Source: an uncultured Bacillota bacterium (lineage in GTDB: Bacteria; Bacillota; Clostridia; Christensenellales; QAND01). Taken from it: a DNA stretch of 13,660 nucleotides. Of this stretch, positions 4,561 to 12,429 are shown piece after piece. Position numbers and translations under genes: made by a program. The notes beneath the pieces were generated by a model. The model did not search any database. It saw nothing but the letters and a program-made list of their open reading frames with translations, and was not told the DNA's origin. The stretch lies in assembly GCA_905208455.1 (NCBI GenBank), contig CAJLPK010000047.1:1-13660 (forward strand). The letters run 5' to 3'. Positions within the stretch are counted from its first letter, which is position 1. Each line of letters starts with the position of its first letter.

Positions 4561-5848
4561 CTATGGAGGGAGCCAAAAACAGCGCCATGGCCATCAGGCC
4601 TAGGTTGTCGCGGTATATCTGTGGAAATTGCGCAACAGGCAGCGGACTGACACCACGCCCTACTTCGATGGTATAGGAAGGCTTTAAGAAGGTTTGGATG
4701 AACCAATCCTTATACCCGGCAAAGGAGGAGTTGTAAGGGGTATCCTCCAGGGCATAGCCGCTGGCTTTGGAAAGCTGACGGCCGATTGGCTCCCCCTGCG
4801 GCACGTGATAGTCTAAAAATTGCCAGAAGATAACTTCTCCTTGCGCATGGTAGGAAAGTGTCAGGGAAAAGCGGTGGCGCAGGCTTAGCGCGTGCAGGGC
4901 GCGGGATTCCGGCTCGGACAACGGAGCGCTGCCGACAAAATCGCGGGGCGCAGGGTGGTCAAAGCCCAAAGCATATTTGATTTCTCGAGCGGTTGCCCAT
5001 TCGGCGGGGTAGTTCAAGTTGAGATCTACGCCGCGGATGTTTGCTTTCCATCCTTCAGGGAACGGAATGTTTTTGTAGGCGTTTGCAATGGCGGAGGCTG
5101 CGGCAAAGGCCGGGTTGGCTTCGTTTAGGTAACCGGTCACAAGATCTACCCCGTCTGGATTGACAAGAGGAGCGATGGTCAGCGTAACGGCTTGGTAAAG
5201 CGCATCGCTGGGCAGATCGTATAGGGTGCCGCCGCTGGCAACGGCATGGGCATATTGTTCTAAAAAGGTAAGCACGACAGGCGTTGTGATCCACTCATTG
5301 GCATGGTGGCTGGCATTGAAAAAAACAGAAGTGTCCCCAACGCCAAAAGTAAGGGTGTGCAGCGGCTGGCCCAGAATGCTTTGCCCGATGGTTTGCGCCT
5401 GAATCTGGGGGTAACGTGCTGTGAGCCCGTCAATGATGAGTGATACCAGCGCAGAGGAATAGGGTACCTGGGTAGGAACCACGGGAAATGCAAAGGGAAT
5501 GGTAATGCGCTGCCCGGGAATCAGCAACGCGGGTTCCAGGCCGGGGTTGGCAGTCAAAATGGCAAAGACTGTGGTATTGTAAAGACGGGACAGCTGATAA
5601 AGCGTATCGCCGCCGTGTACAATATGGTGAAGATAGCCGCGTAAAAAGGGCAGAAGAGCTTGCCAGGTCAATGGGCCGGCCACCCCATCGACGATTAGCC
5701 GCCGGCTGACCTGAAATGCGGCCAGGGCACGGCGCGTTTCCGAACCAAAAAGGCCGTTGATATCGCCGGGGTAAAAACCTGCCCGGGAAAGGGCTAATTG
5801 CAAATAGGAAACAGTAGGGCCGCGGTCACCCATACGCACAACCTTCAT
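4553..5848 (-). CDS. Peptidoglycan-binding/LysM/M14 zinc peptidase (probable gamma-D-glutamyl-L-diamino acid endopeptidase)
   Basis: The 431-residue protein has three modules: a PG_binding_1 domain (about 5-67), one LysM domain (about 74-118) and an M14 carboxypeptidase-fold domain (about 130-427). Zinc ligands are H182 and E185 in HHANEW and H334 in SYHAQG. The catalytic glutamate is E395 in YTIEVGRG. RGVDLNLNYPAEW at 272-284 has leucine where digestive carboxypeptidases have the substrate arginine. That form is typical of the family members, such as Bacillus sphaericus endopeptidase I, that cut the gamma-D-Glu to diaminopimelate bond of cell-wall peptides. No signal peptide is visible, so action in the mother cell, after lysis or by non-classical export is implied, as for spore-associated relatives. 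The start ATG at 5848 has a strong AAAGGAGG site 5 bases upstream. It ends one base from the convergent SagB-type gene. Confidence 0.88.
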   Translation of the reverse strand: MKVVRMGDRGPTVSYLQLALSRAGFYPGDINGLFGSETRRALAAFQVSRRLIVDGVAGPLTWQALLPFLRGYLHHIVHGGDTLYQLSRLYNTTVFAILTANPGLEPALLIPGQRITIPFAFPVVPTQVPYSSALVSLIIDGLTARYPQIQAQTIGQSILGQPLHTLTFGVGDTSVFFNASHHANEWITTPVVLTFLEQYAHAVASGGTLYDLPSDALYQAVTLTIAPLVNPDGVDLVTGYLNEANPAFAAASAIANAYKNIPFPEGWKANIRGVDLNLNYPAEWATAREIKYALGFDHPAPRDFVGSAPLSEPESRALHALSLRHRFSLTLSYHAQGEVIFWQFLDYHVPQGEPIGRQLSKASGYALEDTPYNSSFAGYKDWFIQTFLKPSYTIEVGRGVSPLPVAQFPQIYRDNLGLMAMALFLAPSIEK

Positions 5849-5955
5849 AGGGGCCTCCTTTTATCAAACCGATGATGGGAATTTGGTACAGTCTATGGGA
5901 GAAAAGGAGAAAAAAGACCAAAGAGAAGGAACATTGGCAGAGGGGAGAGAAAGCT

Positions 5956-6258
5956 TTGAGAGAAACAAGGGAGAGCCTGGGAGGCGTATACGCCCTGGTA
6001 TGCAGGGAAAGCGGAACGCGATGGCTGGGGGCAACGGAGGATATGGAAAGGGAAAGACGGCGGTTTTTGGCATACCAGGCACAGGGGAAGGCGCCCCAAC
6101 GGGAGCTGGAGCAGGAATGGGAAGCGCATGGGAAAGCATTTGTATTTGAGGTCGTGGAATCTGTGCCGAAAAGGCAAGGCCAGGAACCAGCAGAGTATCG
6201 GCAGGAAATGGAAGCCCTAAAGGAATGGATGGATATGCAGCCGTTTGGCTGCGGCTGA
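5956..6258 (+). CDS. GIY-YIG-like small protein, degenerate motif
   Basis: The 100-residue protein matches the layout of short GIY-YIG family proteins: GGVY (9-12), then WLGAT (23-27) where YIG would be, an arginine-rich helix, EWEAHGKAFVFEVVE, and a charged C-terminal helix ending MDMQPFGCG. The usual YIG is WLG and the conserved histidine after the catalytic arginine is not evident, so nuclease activity is doubtful. The start is set at TTG 5956, 8 bases after AGGGGAG (5941-5947). The frame stays open to ATG 5872, which would add 28 basic residues but has no ribosome site. It is divergent from the M14 peptidase and convergent with the lipoprotein gene, with which it shares a terminator. Function is unknown. 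Confidence 0.6.
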   Translation: MRETRESLGGVYALVCRESGTRWLGATEDMERERRRFLAYQAQGKAPQRELEQEWEAHGKAFVFEVVESVPKRQGQEPAEYRQEMEALKEWMDMQPFGCG

Positions 6259-6263
6259 CAGAC

Positions 6264-6289
6264 AAAAAGACGGCCTCTGCCGTCTTTTT
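6264..6289. terminator. Bidirectional terminator between the GIY-YIG-like and lipoprotein genes
   Basis: A perfect 11-bp stem (6264-6274 with 6279-6289), loop CTCT, with A-run and T-run flanks. It ends both the plus-strand gene stopping at 6258 and the minus-strand gene stopping at 6298. Confidence 0.9.
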
Positions 6290-6297
6290 TGTACAGC

Positions 6298-6915
6298 TTA
6301 TGAAAATTCCACTCTAAGGGTCATATCGACGGAAGCAGAGAAATCAAATTCTGCTTTTTGCAAAGAGCCAGCCTCATTCACATAAAAGCGCTTGGTGAGC
6401 GAATCAATGACAATGGGCGTTTGTTCATCGTCACTGGCCAGCAGCAGAGCATCCTGGGGGACAGTGACGGTGTAAACGGTGAGGCCGTCTTGCTGGTCTA
6501 TGGAGATGCTGCTGATATTTTTTTGTTCTAAGGGGGATACATTCACGCCGGCAATATCTGAAAGCGTTTGATAGCGGATCTTGCTGTCATACACCTCAAA
6601 TTTACCAGGATCGTCTGCGATTTCACGGTATAATATGCCATCCTGGTATTGATAAAGGTTGCTGCTGCCGGCTGTTTCGTATTCTCTGCGGGTAAAGGAG
6701 ACGGAGTTTCCTTCCAGCGTGTATTCAATGGTTTCCGCCGGAAAGACCTCGTTCTGCTCCACATAGCTGAGCTGAAGAGTGCCGCTGGTAGCGCTGTTGG
6801 CTGCCTCCAGCGCTTGGTTTAAGGCTTGCAGGTTTGGATCTGAGGCTCCGCAGCCTGCCAAACAGCATGCAGAAAAGCATAGACATAACAGCAAGAGGCT
6901 GATTTGTTTTTTCAT
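6298..6915 (-). CDS. Lipoprotein of unknown function
   Basis: The 205-residue protein begins with a classical lipoprotein signal: MKK, a hydrophobic stretch, and the lipobox LAGC at 19-22 with C22 as the lipidated residue. This predicts anchoring on the outer face of the cell membrane. The mature part is acidic and rich in serine, threonine and aromatic residues in alternating patterns, such as SVSFTRREYET and LTVYTVTVPQ. That suggests a beta-rich fold somewhat like LolA/LppX-type lipid-handling proteins, but no family can be named with certainty. The start ATG at 6915 has AAAGGAG 6 bases upstream. The frame continues upstream through the promoter, so the longer reading is not used. It is a single-gene unit. 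Confidence 0.85.
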   Translation of the reverse strand: MKKQISLLLLCLCFSACCLAGCGASDPNLQALNQALEAANSATSGTLQLSYVEQNEVFPAETIEYTLEGNSVSFTRREYETAGSSNLYQYQDGILYREIADDPGKFEVYDSKIRYQTLSDIAGVNVSPLEQKNISSISIDQQDGLTVYTVTVPQDALLLASDDEQTPIVIDSLTKRFYVNEAGSLQKAEFDFSASVDMTLRVEFS

Positions 6916-6958
6916 GGAAAACTCCTTTCCCAAAATAGAAAGCGATAGCATTACATAG

Positions 6959-6987
6959 ATTATACGATAATTCCGGGATTTTGGGAA
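6959..6987 (-). promoter_or_regulatory. Promoter of the lipoprotein gene
   Basis: A perfect minus-strand -10 TATAAT (6959-6964) lies 17 bases from a weaker -35 TTCCCA (6982-6987). The start point near 6952 gives a leader of about 37 bases. It lies back to back with the lepA promoter. Confidence 0.7.
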
Positions 6988-6991
6988 ATAT

Positions 6992-7020
6992 TTGCCTTTG
7001 CTAAGGATTTCCGCTATCAT
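6992..7020 (+). promoter_or_regulatory. Promoter of lepA
   Basis: A -35 TTGCCT (6992-6997) and a -10 TATCAT (7015-7020) are 17 bases apart, giving a start near 7027 and a leader of about 30 bases. Five bases separate its -35 from that of the divergent lipoprotein promoter. Confidence 0.7.
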
Positions 7021-7057
7021 AATATGATGGATGAATTGGCAGGTATCGGAGGAAAGC

Positions 7058-8863
7058 ATGAGCAAGCATACGCAGGAAAATATTCGTAATTTTTGTATCA
7101 TTGCACATATAGATCATGGAAAATCTACGCTGGCGGACAGGATGATAGAACTGACAGGCACCGTGCAGCAGCGCGACATGCAAGAGCAGCTGCTGGATAC
7201 GATGGAATTGGAAAAAGAACGGGGCATTACCATCAAGAGCCAGTCCGTGCGCATGAATTATACGGCCAAGGATGGAAAGCAATATGTTTTTAACCTCATA
7301 GACACGCCGGGGCATGTGGACTTTACCTATGAGGTGTCCCGCGCGCTGGCGGCCTGCGAAGGCGCGCTGCTGGTAGTGGATGCGACGCAGGGCATAGAGG
7401 CGCAGACACTGGCCAATGTCTATCTGGCATTAGACAATGATCTGGAAATTGTGCCGGTCATCAACAAGGTGGATTTGCCGAGTGCCCAGCCGGAGGTAGT
7501 AAAGCATGAGATAGAGCAGGACATAGGGCTGGATACCTCGATGAGCCCGGAGATTTCGGCGAAGACAGGGCTTCATGTCGACCAGGTGCTGGAGGTGATC
7601 ACGGAATTGATCCCCCCGCCGGGAGGGGACATGGAGGCGCCGCTGAAAGCGCTGATTTTTGACAGCTATTACGATAACTATAAGGGTGCGATCAGTTTTG
7701 TACGCATCATCGATGGTGAATGCAGGCCAGGTATGCGTATCCGCATGATGGGCAGTAAAAAGGAGTTTGATGTAACGGAGGTAGGCGTATTTGCGCCGAA
7801 GATGCGCAGCCGGGAGGTCCTGCGTGCGGGGGAGGTAGGATATATCGGGGCTTCCATTAAAAACGTAGCAGATACACGGGTCGGCGATACCATTACAGAC
7901 GCTGAGCATCCTGCGGACGAGCCCTTGCCGGGCTATAAGCGCGCAACGCCCATGGTGTTTTGCGGCATATACCCGGCAGATGGCGCAGATTACCCGGATC
8001 TTAAGGATGCGCTGGAAAAGCTGCAGCTCAATGACGCCTCGATTTCCTTTGAAGCAGAGACGAGCGCAGCGCTGGGATTTGGCTTCCGCTGCGGCTTTTT
8101 GGGCCTTTTGCATATGGAGATCGTACAGGAGCGGCTGGAACGGGAATTTGACTTATCCATTGTCACCACGGCCCCCAGCGTGATTTACCATGTAACAAAG
8201 ACGGATGGGACAGAGCTTATCATTGATAATCCGAGCAACCTGCCTCCGGCGGCGGAGACAGAATCTATGGAAGAACCCGTGGTAAAGGCAACCATCATGG
8301 TACCCAACGACTTTACCGGCCCCGTTATGGAGCTGTGCCAGGAAAAACGCGGCACTTTCATAGATATGCAGTATATGGATGCGGGCAGGGTGCAGATCTA
8401 CTATCGTTTGCCGCTCAATGAGATCATCTATGATTTTTTTGATGCGCTGAAAAGCCGCAGCCGCGGCTACGCGTCGTTTGATTATGAAATTGAAGGCTAT
8501 GAAAAAGCGGACTTGGTGAAGCTGGATATTCTGCTAAATGGGGAGGTCTGCGACGCGCTGTCCATCATTGTGCACAGGGATAGGGCCTATGCGCGCGGGC
8601 GTTCGATTGCGGAAAAGCTGAAGGATGTAATCCCGCGGCAGATGTTTGAGATTCCCATTCAGGCTGCCATCGGCGGGAAGATCATCGCCAGGGAAACGGT
8701 GAAAGCCATGCGAAAGGATGTTTTAGCGAAATGCTATGGCGGGGATATTTCCCGCAAGAAAAAATTGCTGGAAAAGCAAAAGGAAGGCAAAAAGCGTATG
8801 CGCCAGATCGGAAGCGTAGAGGTGCCGAGCGAGGCGTTTTTGGCTGTTTTGAAAATGGACTGA
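7058..8863 (+). CDS. lepA: Elongation factor 4 (LepA), ribosome-associated GTPase
   Basis: The 601-residue protein is full-length LepA/EF4, a translational GTPase that acts on ribosomes during elongation or initiation and supports growth under ionic or cold stress. GTPase motifs are AHIDHGKST (16-24, P-loop), RGITIKSQ in switch I, DTPGHVDF (G3) and NKVDLP (G4). Next come the EF-G-like domains II, III and V (GFGFRCGFLGLLHMEI and the YASFDYE region), then the LepA-specific C-terminal domain with ARGRSIAEKLKDVIPRQMF and ending EAFLAVLKMD. The start is ATG 7058, 5 bases after GGAGG; the in-frame ATG at 7031 has no site. hemW follows after 3 bases, a conserved gene order in Firmicutes. Confidence 0.98.
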   Translation: MSKHTQENIRNFCIIAHIDHGKSTLADRMIELTGTVQQRDMQEQLLDTMELEKERGITIKSQSVRMNYTAKDGKQYVFNLIDTPGHVDFTYEVSRALAACEGALLVVDATQGIEAQTLANVYLALDNDLEIVPVINKVDLPSAQPEVVKHEIEQDIGLDTSMSPEISAKTGLHVDQVLEVITELIPPPGGDMEAPLKALIFDSYYDNYKGAISFVRIIDGECRPGMRIRMMGSKKEFDVTEVGVFAPKMRSREVLRAGEVGYIGASIKNVADTRVGDTITDAEHPADEPLPGYKRATPMVFCGIYPADGADYPDLKDALEKLQLNDASISFEAETSAALGFGFRCGFLGLLHMEIVQERLEREFDLSIVTTAPSVIYHVTKTDGTELIIDNPSNLPPAAETESMEEPVVKATIMVPNDFTGPVMELCQEKRGTFIDMQYMDAGRVQIYYRLPLNEIIYDFFDALKSRSRGYASFDYEIEGYEKADLVKLDILLNGEVCDALSIIVHRDRAYARGRSIAEKLKDVIPRQMFEIPIQAAIGGKIIARETVKAMRKDVLAKCYGGDISRKKKLLEKQKEGKKRMRQIGSVEVPSEAFLAVLKMD

Positions 8864-8866
8864 GCG

Positions 8867-10009
8867 ATGCAGGATACGGCGGCAATCTATATCCACGTGC
8901 CCTTTTGCAAAAGCAAGTGCAAATATTGCTCTTTTGTTTCCGTTTCTGCCTATACATGTGAAATGATGGAGATATATCTGCAGCGTGTCAAAGAGGAATT
9001 GGCGCGGCATGCAGAGCCGTTTTCATGCTATCGGATAGAAAGCGTTTTCTTTGGCGGCGGCACGCCTTCGCTGCTGCCGAAACAAGCGGTTCCTGACCTG
9101 CTATCGTTGATACGCAGGAAATATACATTGCAGACAGGCTGTGAAATCACCTGTGAAGCCAACCCGGACTCTTTTACAGGGAGCCTGGCGCAGGCTTGGG
9201 CGGATGCAGGCGTTAACCGGGTATCGCTGGGATGCCAGGCGGTACAGCCGTCGTTATTGTCCCTGCTAGGGCGGCCGCATACAGCAGAGCAGGCGGGCGC
9301 AGCAATTCAGGCTGCAAGGCATGCGGGGATTGAGCGCGTAAACCTGGATCTGATTTACGGGATTCCTACGCAGACAATGATGCAGTGGGAAGAAAGCCTG
9401 CATTTTTTGCTGGAGGAGGGCGTGCAGCATCTGTCTGCTTATGCATTGTCTTTGGAGGAAGGGACGCCGCTGTATGCTGAGGTACAGGCCGGGAGGCTGA
9501 GCATGCCGGGAGAGGATTTTACAGCGGATTGCTATGAGCGCATAGAACCAATGATACGCCCTTATGGCTTACAGCCCTATGAGATCAGCAATTTTGCCTC
9601 TCCCGGGCAGGCGTGCGCGCATAATTTGGTATATTGGCGCAACGGCGCATACTTGGGCTGCGGCCCGGCGGCACACGGGGCCAACGACTTAAACGGCTGG
9701 CAACGGACACGGAACACGGACTGCATCCAAAGCTATTTAGAGAAAGGCCCCATGACACAGACGGAGCACATCGCCCGTGAAGAGGAAATGTTTGAAACGG
9801 TTATGCTGGGGACAAGGCTGCGGCAGGGGCTGGATCTTGCCGCCTTTGAGAAACGGTTTGGGGTAAGCCTATTCCAAGCCTATCCCGAAGCAGTCAAGGC
9901 GTGCCTGGCAAGGGGATGGGCCACGGCAGAGCATGGATTTTTTGCGCTAACGCCACGGGTATGGTATTTACAAAATAGCGTATTGCAGCTTTTTTTGGAA
10001 CAGTCGTGA
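8867..10009 (+). CDS. hemW: Radical SAM haem chaperone HemW
   Basis: The 380-residue protein is HemW, formerly annotated as oxygen-independent coproporphyrinogen III oxidase. It binds a [4Fe-4S] cluster through C14, C18 and C21 of the CxxxCxxC motif in HVPFCKSKCKYCSF and transfers haem to acceptor proteins. FFGGGTPS is the SAM-binding GGGTP segment, and AHNLVYWRNGAYLGCGPAAHG is the HemW-type HNxxYW region. True coproporphyrinogen dehydrogenase HemN has a longer N-terminus and a fourth cysteine directly after the cluster; here F23 follows, as in HemW. The start ATG lies 3 bases after the lepA stop with only a weak ribosome site, so it is probably translated by coupling. No other haem genes are in the window. 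Confidence 0.95.
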   Translation: MQDTAAIYIHVPFCKSKCKYCSFVSVSAYTCEMMEIYLQRVKEELARHAEPFSCYRIESVFFGGGTPSLLPKQAVPDLLSLIRRKYTLQTGCEITCEANPDSFTGSLAQAWADAGVNRVSLGCQAVQPSLLSLLGRPHTAEQAGAAIQAARHAGIERVNLDLIYGIPTQTMMQWEESLHFLLEEGVQHLSAYALSLEEGTPLYAEVQAGRLSMPGEDFTADCYERIEPMIRPYGLQPYEISNFASPGQACAHNLVYWRNGAYLGCGPAAHGANDLNGWQRTRNTDCIQSYLEKGPMTQTEHIAREEEMFETVMLGTRLRQGLDLAAFEKRFGVSLFQAYPEAVKACLARGWATAEHGFFALTPRVWYLQNSVLQLFLEQS

Positions 10010-10055
10010 GAACCATGCTGGTTTGCCGAGGCTGGCATATTGCAGGAGAACGAGG

Positions 10056-10544
10056 TTGGATAAACAGGAAATTTATACATTGTTGGCAAGCAGGCATCTT
10101 TGGCACGAAATTTTCGTCCATAAGGCCGTGTATAACATGGCCGAGATGTCCGCTGTACCGCTCCCGTACCCGGAGGCAGATGCAAAAAATCTGTTTGTGA
10201 GGGACGATAAAAGGCAAAGGTTTTATTTGATTACGGTACAAGGCGAAAAGCGGGTGGACCTCAAAAAATTCAGAAGGAAAAACAATACCCGGCCGCTGTC
10301 TTTTGCCTCTGAGGAGGAACTGAAAGGGCTTTTGGGGCTTAGGCCCGGCGCAGTGACGCCGCTGGGGCTTTTGAACGATGCTGAATGTAAGGTGGAATTT
10401 TTTATAGACAGGGTGTTTTTGGAGCCCCCTGGGATCATTGGAGTACATCCAAATGATAATACAGCGACCGTTTTTCTGAAAACAGAGGATTTGATGGATC
10501 TGGTTCGGGCCCATGGCAATGCGGTCCATGCGGCGGCGTTTTGA
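10056..10544 (+). CDS. Prolyl-tRNA editing deacylase, ProX/PrdX type (YbaK/EbsC domain)
   Basis: The 162-residue protein is a free-standing YbaK-like domain of the ProX (PrdX, ProXp-ala) type, which hydrolyses alanine wrongly attached to tRNA-Pro. Visible landmarks are HKAVYNMAEM (22-31), PYPEADAKNLFVRDDK (37-52) with the conserved lysine K44, LITVQGEKRVDL, TRPLSFASEEEL, GAVTPLGLLND (98-108) and GVHPNDNTAT (129-138). The start is TTG 10056 with AGGAG at 10044-10048, seven bases upstream. The ATG at 10023 would add 11 residues unlike the family and has no site. It lies 46 bases after hemW without a terminator between, so it is probably the third gene of the lepA operon. Confidence 0.92.
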   Translation: MDKQEIYTLLASRHLWHEIFVHKAVYNMAEMSAVPLPYPEADAKNLFVRDDKRQRFYLITVQGEKRVDLKKFRRKNNTRPLSFASEEELKGLLGLRPGAVTPLGLLNDAECKVEFFIDRVFLEPPGIIGVHPNDNTATVFLKTEDLMDLVRAHGNAVHAAAF

Positions 10545-10568
10545 CATGAAAGCATATCGGGGGATAAA

Positions 10569-10607
10569 AAAAGGAGCTGTGCAGGATTTTATGCACAGGC
10601 TCCTTTT
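10569..10607. terminator. Bidirectional terminator between ProX-type and HAD genes
   Basis: A 15-bp stem (10569-10583 with 10592-10607) interrupted by one bulged G (10598), loop of 8, A-run on the left and TTTTG on the right. It closes the lepA operon on the plus strand and the HAD phosphatase gene on the minus strand. Confidence 0.85.
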
Positions 10608-10629
10608 GTATATGCAAGGAGAAAGCGAA

Positions 10630-11433
10630 TCAATCGATCCACCCAAAATGTTTACAGGCATATTCGATGCCGTCTTCATCCGAGCGTTTGGTGACAAACG
10701 TCGCTTTGCGCTTTAATGCCTCAATGCCATTGCCCATGGCGATGCTTGTCCATTCCGGACGGAACATCTTCAAATCATTTTTGCCGTCGCCAAATACGAC
10801 GACATCCTCATAGGGGGCATGCAGCGTGTCCATCATCCGGCGAATGCCCACAGATTTATCATCCGGCTCTACAAAAATATATTCCTTATGATAGCGGGCA
10901 AAAGGAAGCTGGGAAAGGAGAGGAAGCTGGGCTTCCTGTTCCTCAGAACAGGCAATATATACTTTGTATATGGCGGCTGCCCTTGTATAATCAAAATCCG
11001 GCGCAATCAACGTTTTCATGAAAGTATCATGCGTGGCTTCCCAAAAGGCGCCATCCTTACAGGTGCGATAGGGCAGGTTGCCAGTGGAGACCCCCCAAGG
11101 GAACCCCTTTTCTTCACAGTCCGCGATGAGCTGTTTGCAAAGCGCAAGCGGAAGAGGGCGGATTTCGATTACCTTGCCGCCAATGGTGATGCCGTTTCCG
11201 CCATCGCTGACAACATTGTCAAACCCAAGGGCTTTGGTATATTCCAAGGCCTTGGCCTGGCTTCGGCCAGTAGCAATGCAGACAAAGTGCCCCTTAGCGC
11301 GCAGCGCCTCTAGGGTACGGATGGTGGAAACCGGTACGATACCGCCTGGATTTTCGGCGGTTAAGGTGCCGTCAATATCAAAGAAAAAGTATTTTTTACG
11401 GGCTGGCTGTGCCTGCGTCCCAACACGCTCCAT
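10630..11433 (-). CDS. HAD-superfamily phosphatase, Cof type (IIB)
   Basis: The 267-residue protein is a Cof-type haloacid dehalogenase phosphatase, probably acting on small phosphorylated metabolites in the cytoplasm. Motif I is FDIDGTLT with nucleophile D19 and acid/base D21. Motif II is ATGRS (54-58). Motif III is probably K193, and motif IV is GDGKNDLKMF with D216 and D220. The alpha/beta cap (C2B) lies between about residues 80 and 190. A C-terminal AMGNG (232-236) is also typical. The start ATG at 11433 has AGAAAGG about 10 bases upstream. It has its own likely promoter (11494-11522) and shares a bidirectional terminator with the lepA operon. The substrate cannot be predicted. Confidence 0.93.
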   Translation of the reverse strand: MERVGTQAQPARKKYFFFDIDGTLTAENPGGIVPVSTIRTLEALRAKGHFVCIATGRSQAKALEYTKALGFDNVVSDGGNGITIGGKVIEIRPLPLALCKQLIADCEEKGFPWGVSTGNLPYRTCKDGAFWEATHDTFMKTLIAPDFDYTRAAAIYKVYIACSEEQEAQLPLLSQLPFARYHKEYIFVEPDDKSVGIRRMMDTLHAPYEDVVVFGDGKNDLKMFRPEWTSIAMGNGIEALKRKATFVTKRSDEDGIEYACKHFGWID

Positions 11434-11493
11434 AGGTTTCAGGCCTTTCTATGTATGGTCCCCATTGATAGGACATAATTTTTACTGAAAGAA

Positions 11494-11522
11494 AATGTAG
11501 CATGGATGAAGGCAGCTTTCAA
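11494..11522 (-). promoter_or_regulatory. Probable promoter of the HAD phosphatase gene
   Basis: Minus-strand -35 TTGAAA (11517-11522), 17 bases, then -10 TACATT (11494-11499) with an upstream TG, fitting an extended -10. It would start transcription near 11487 with a leader of about 54 bases. Confidence 0.5.
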
Positions 11523-11561
11523 GGCACAGAAATGTAAGCGTTAAAGATTTTTTTTGAGCCT

Positions 11562-12293
11562 CTATACGTGCTCCCTGGGCTGAAAGGAAAGCCCGGATTT
11601 TTTCGCTTGGGCATGCTGCTCCTTGCGCGGAACACGGTAGAGCCGGCCATTTTTGCGGAAGCACGCACCGGTTTGCTTAAAGGAAAAAGGGACCTGATAA
11701 GCGATGCATTGCTGGCGCAGCGACAAAATCCATGAAAGATCACATACGCGCGCATGCGGGCCGGATTCGCCGCCGACGGTGACCTTTTCAATCTGTCCTG
11801 AGGACAGGGCAGCGGACAAATCGATAGGAGATAAGAGGGGCTCGCAGATAAGCTCTTTATGGCGTATAGGAGCCGATAACAGCAGAGGGATGCGCTCATC
11901 CGCGCGCTGCTGGTCCTCGCAGGTAACGCAGATTGTAACATGGTCATAGCCGACCCCCCAATTACGGGGCAAAGAAATAAAAAAACGGTCGATGCGCTTG
12001 GTAACGATATAAAAGCGGAGATCTCGCCGTAAATCTATCATGGACCAGGCCTCTGCCCGCCACACATCCGCTTGGTCCAAAAAGAAATCAGAGCTAAAGC
12101 AGGTATACAGCGTGGCGCCGGAAGGGATTTTATAAGCGCCCTCTCGGTTTTTAGCAAGAGGCAGGCGGAACGTACGATTTTGTACAGCGACAGAGCTATC
12201 CCGTTGATACAGCGCATCCCGACGGTATACATAACAATTTTGGCAGCCCGGGCTGATTTTGACGCATCCATGCCAAGGATTCCATAGGGGCAT
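11562..12293 (-). CDS. DUF5131 family protein (phage Gp37/Gp68-like)
   Basis: The 243-residue protein has the hallmark N-terminus of the DUF5131 (Gp37/Gp68) family: WNPWHGCVKISPGCQNCY, with C10, C17 and C20 in a C-x6-C-x2-C pattern that suggests a bound metal or iron-sulphur cluster. Further family segments are YTCFSSDFF, FYIVTKRIDRF, VTVGGESGPHARVCD (with GGESG) and PFSFKQTG near the C-terminus. The family is found in phages and in bacterial chromosomes and resembles radical SAM barrels, but no reaction is established. The start is ATG 12293, about 10 bases after AGGAGG. The frame runs open 20 codons further, but those residues do not look like the family. It is divergent from the AEC transporter gene. 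No phage genes are nearby. Confidence 0.85.
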   Translation of the reverse strand: MPLWNPWHGCVKISPGCQNCYVYRRDALYQRDSSVAVQNRTFRLPLAKNREGAYKIPSGATLYTCFSSDFFLDQADVWRAEAWSMIDLRRDLRFYIVTKRIDRFFISLPRNWGVGYDHVTICVTCEDQQRADERIPLLLSAPIRHKELICEPLLSPIDLSAALSSGQIEKVTVGGESGPHARVCDLSWILSLRQQCIAYQVPFSFKQTGACFRKNGRLYRVPRKEQHAQAKKSGLSFQPREHV

Positions 12294-12377
12294 AGAGAGC
12301 ACACCTCCTAACTTGAATATATGTACTGTAACACAGCAAAAAAATGGCGGCAAATGATTGCGATGAATCCAGGAGAG

Positions 12378-12388
12378 TATGGTATCAT
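12378..12388 (+). promoter_or_regulatory. Possible extended -10 promoter of the AEC transporter gene
   Basis: TGG directly precedes TATCAT (12383-12388), an extended -10. Only a poor -35 (TTGCGA at 12358-12363, 19-base spacing) is present. The start would fall near 12395. Confidence 0.45.
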
Positions 12389-12429
12389 AAAGCTATTAAA
12401 AAGGTATGATGTATGGGGAGGAATAGGTT

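Noticed and set aside
7430..8113. A 227-codon open frame on the minus strand opposite lepA.
   Set aside because: It lies entirely antisense to a highly conserved gene, has no domain features, and its codon content is explained by the lepA sequence.
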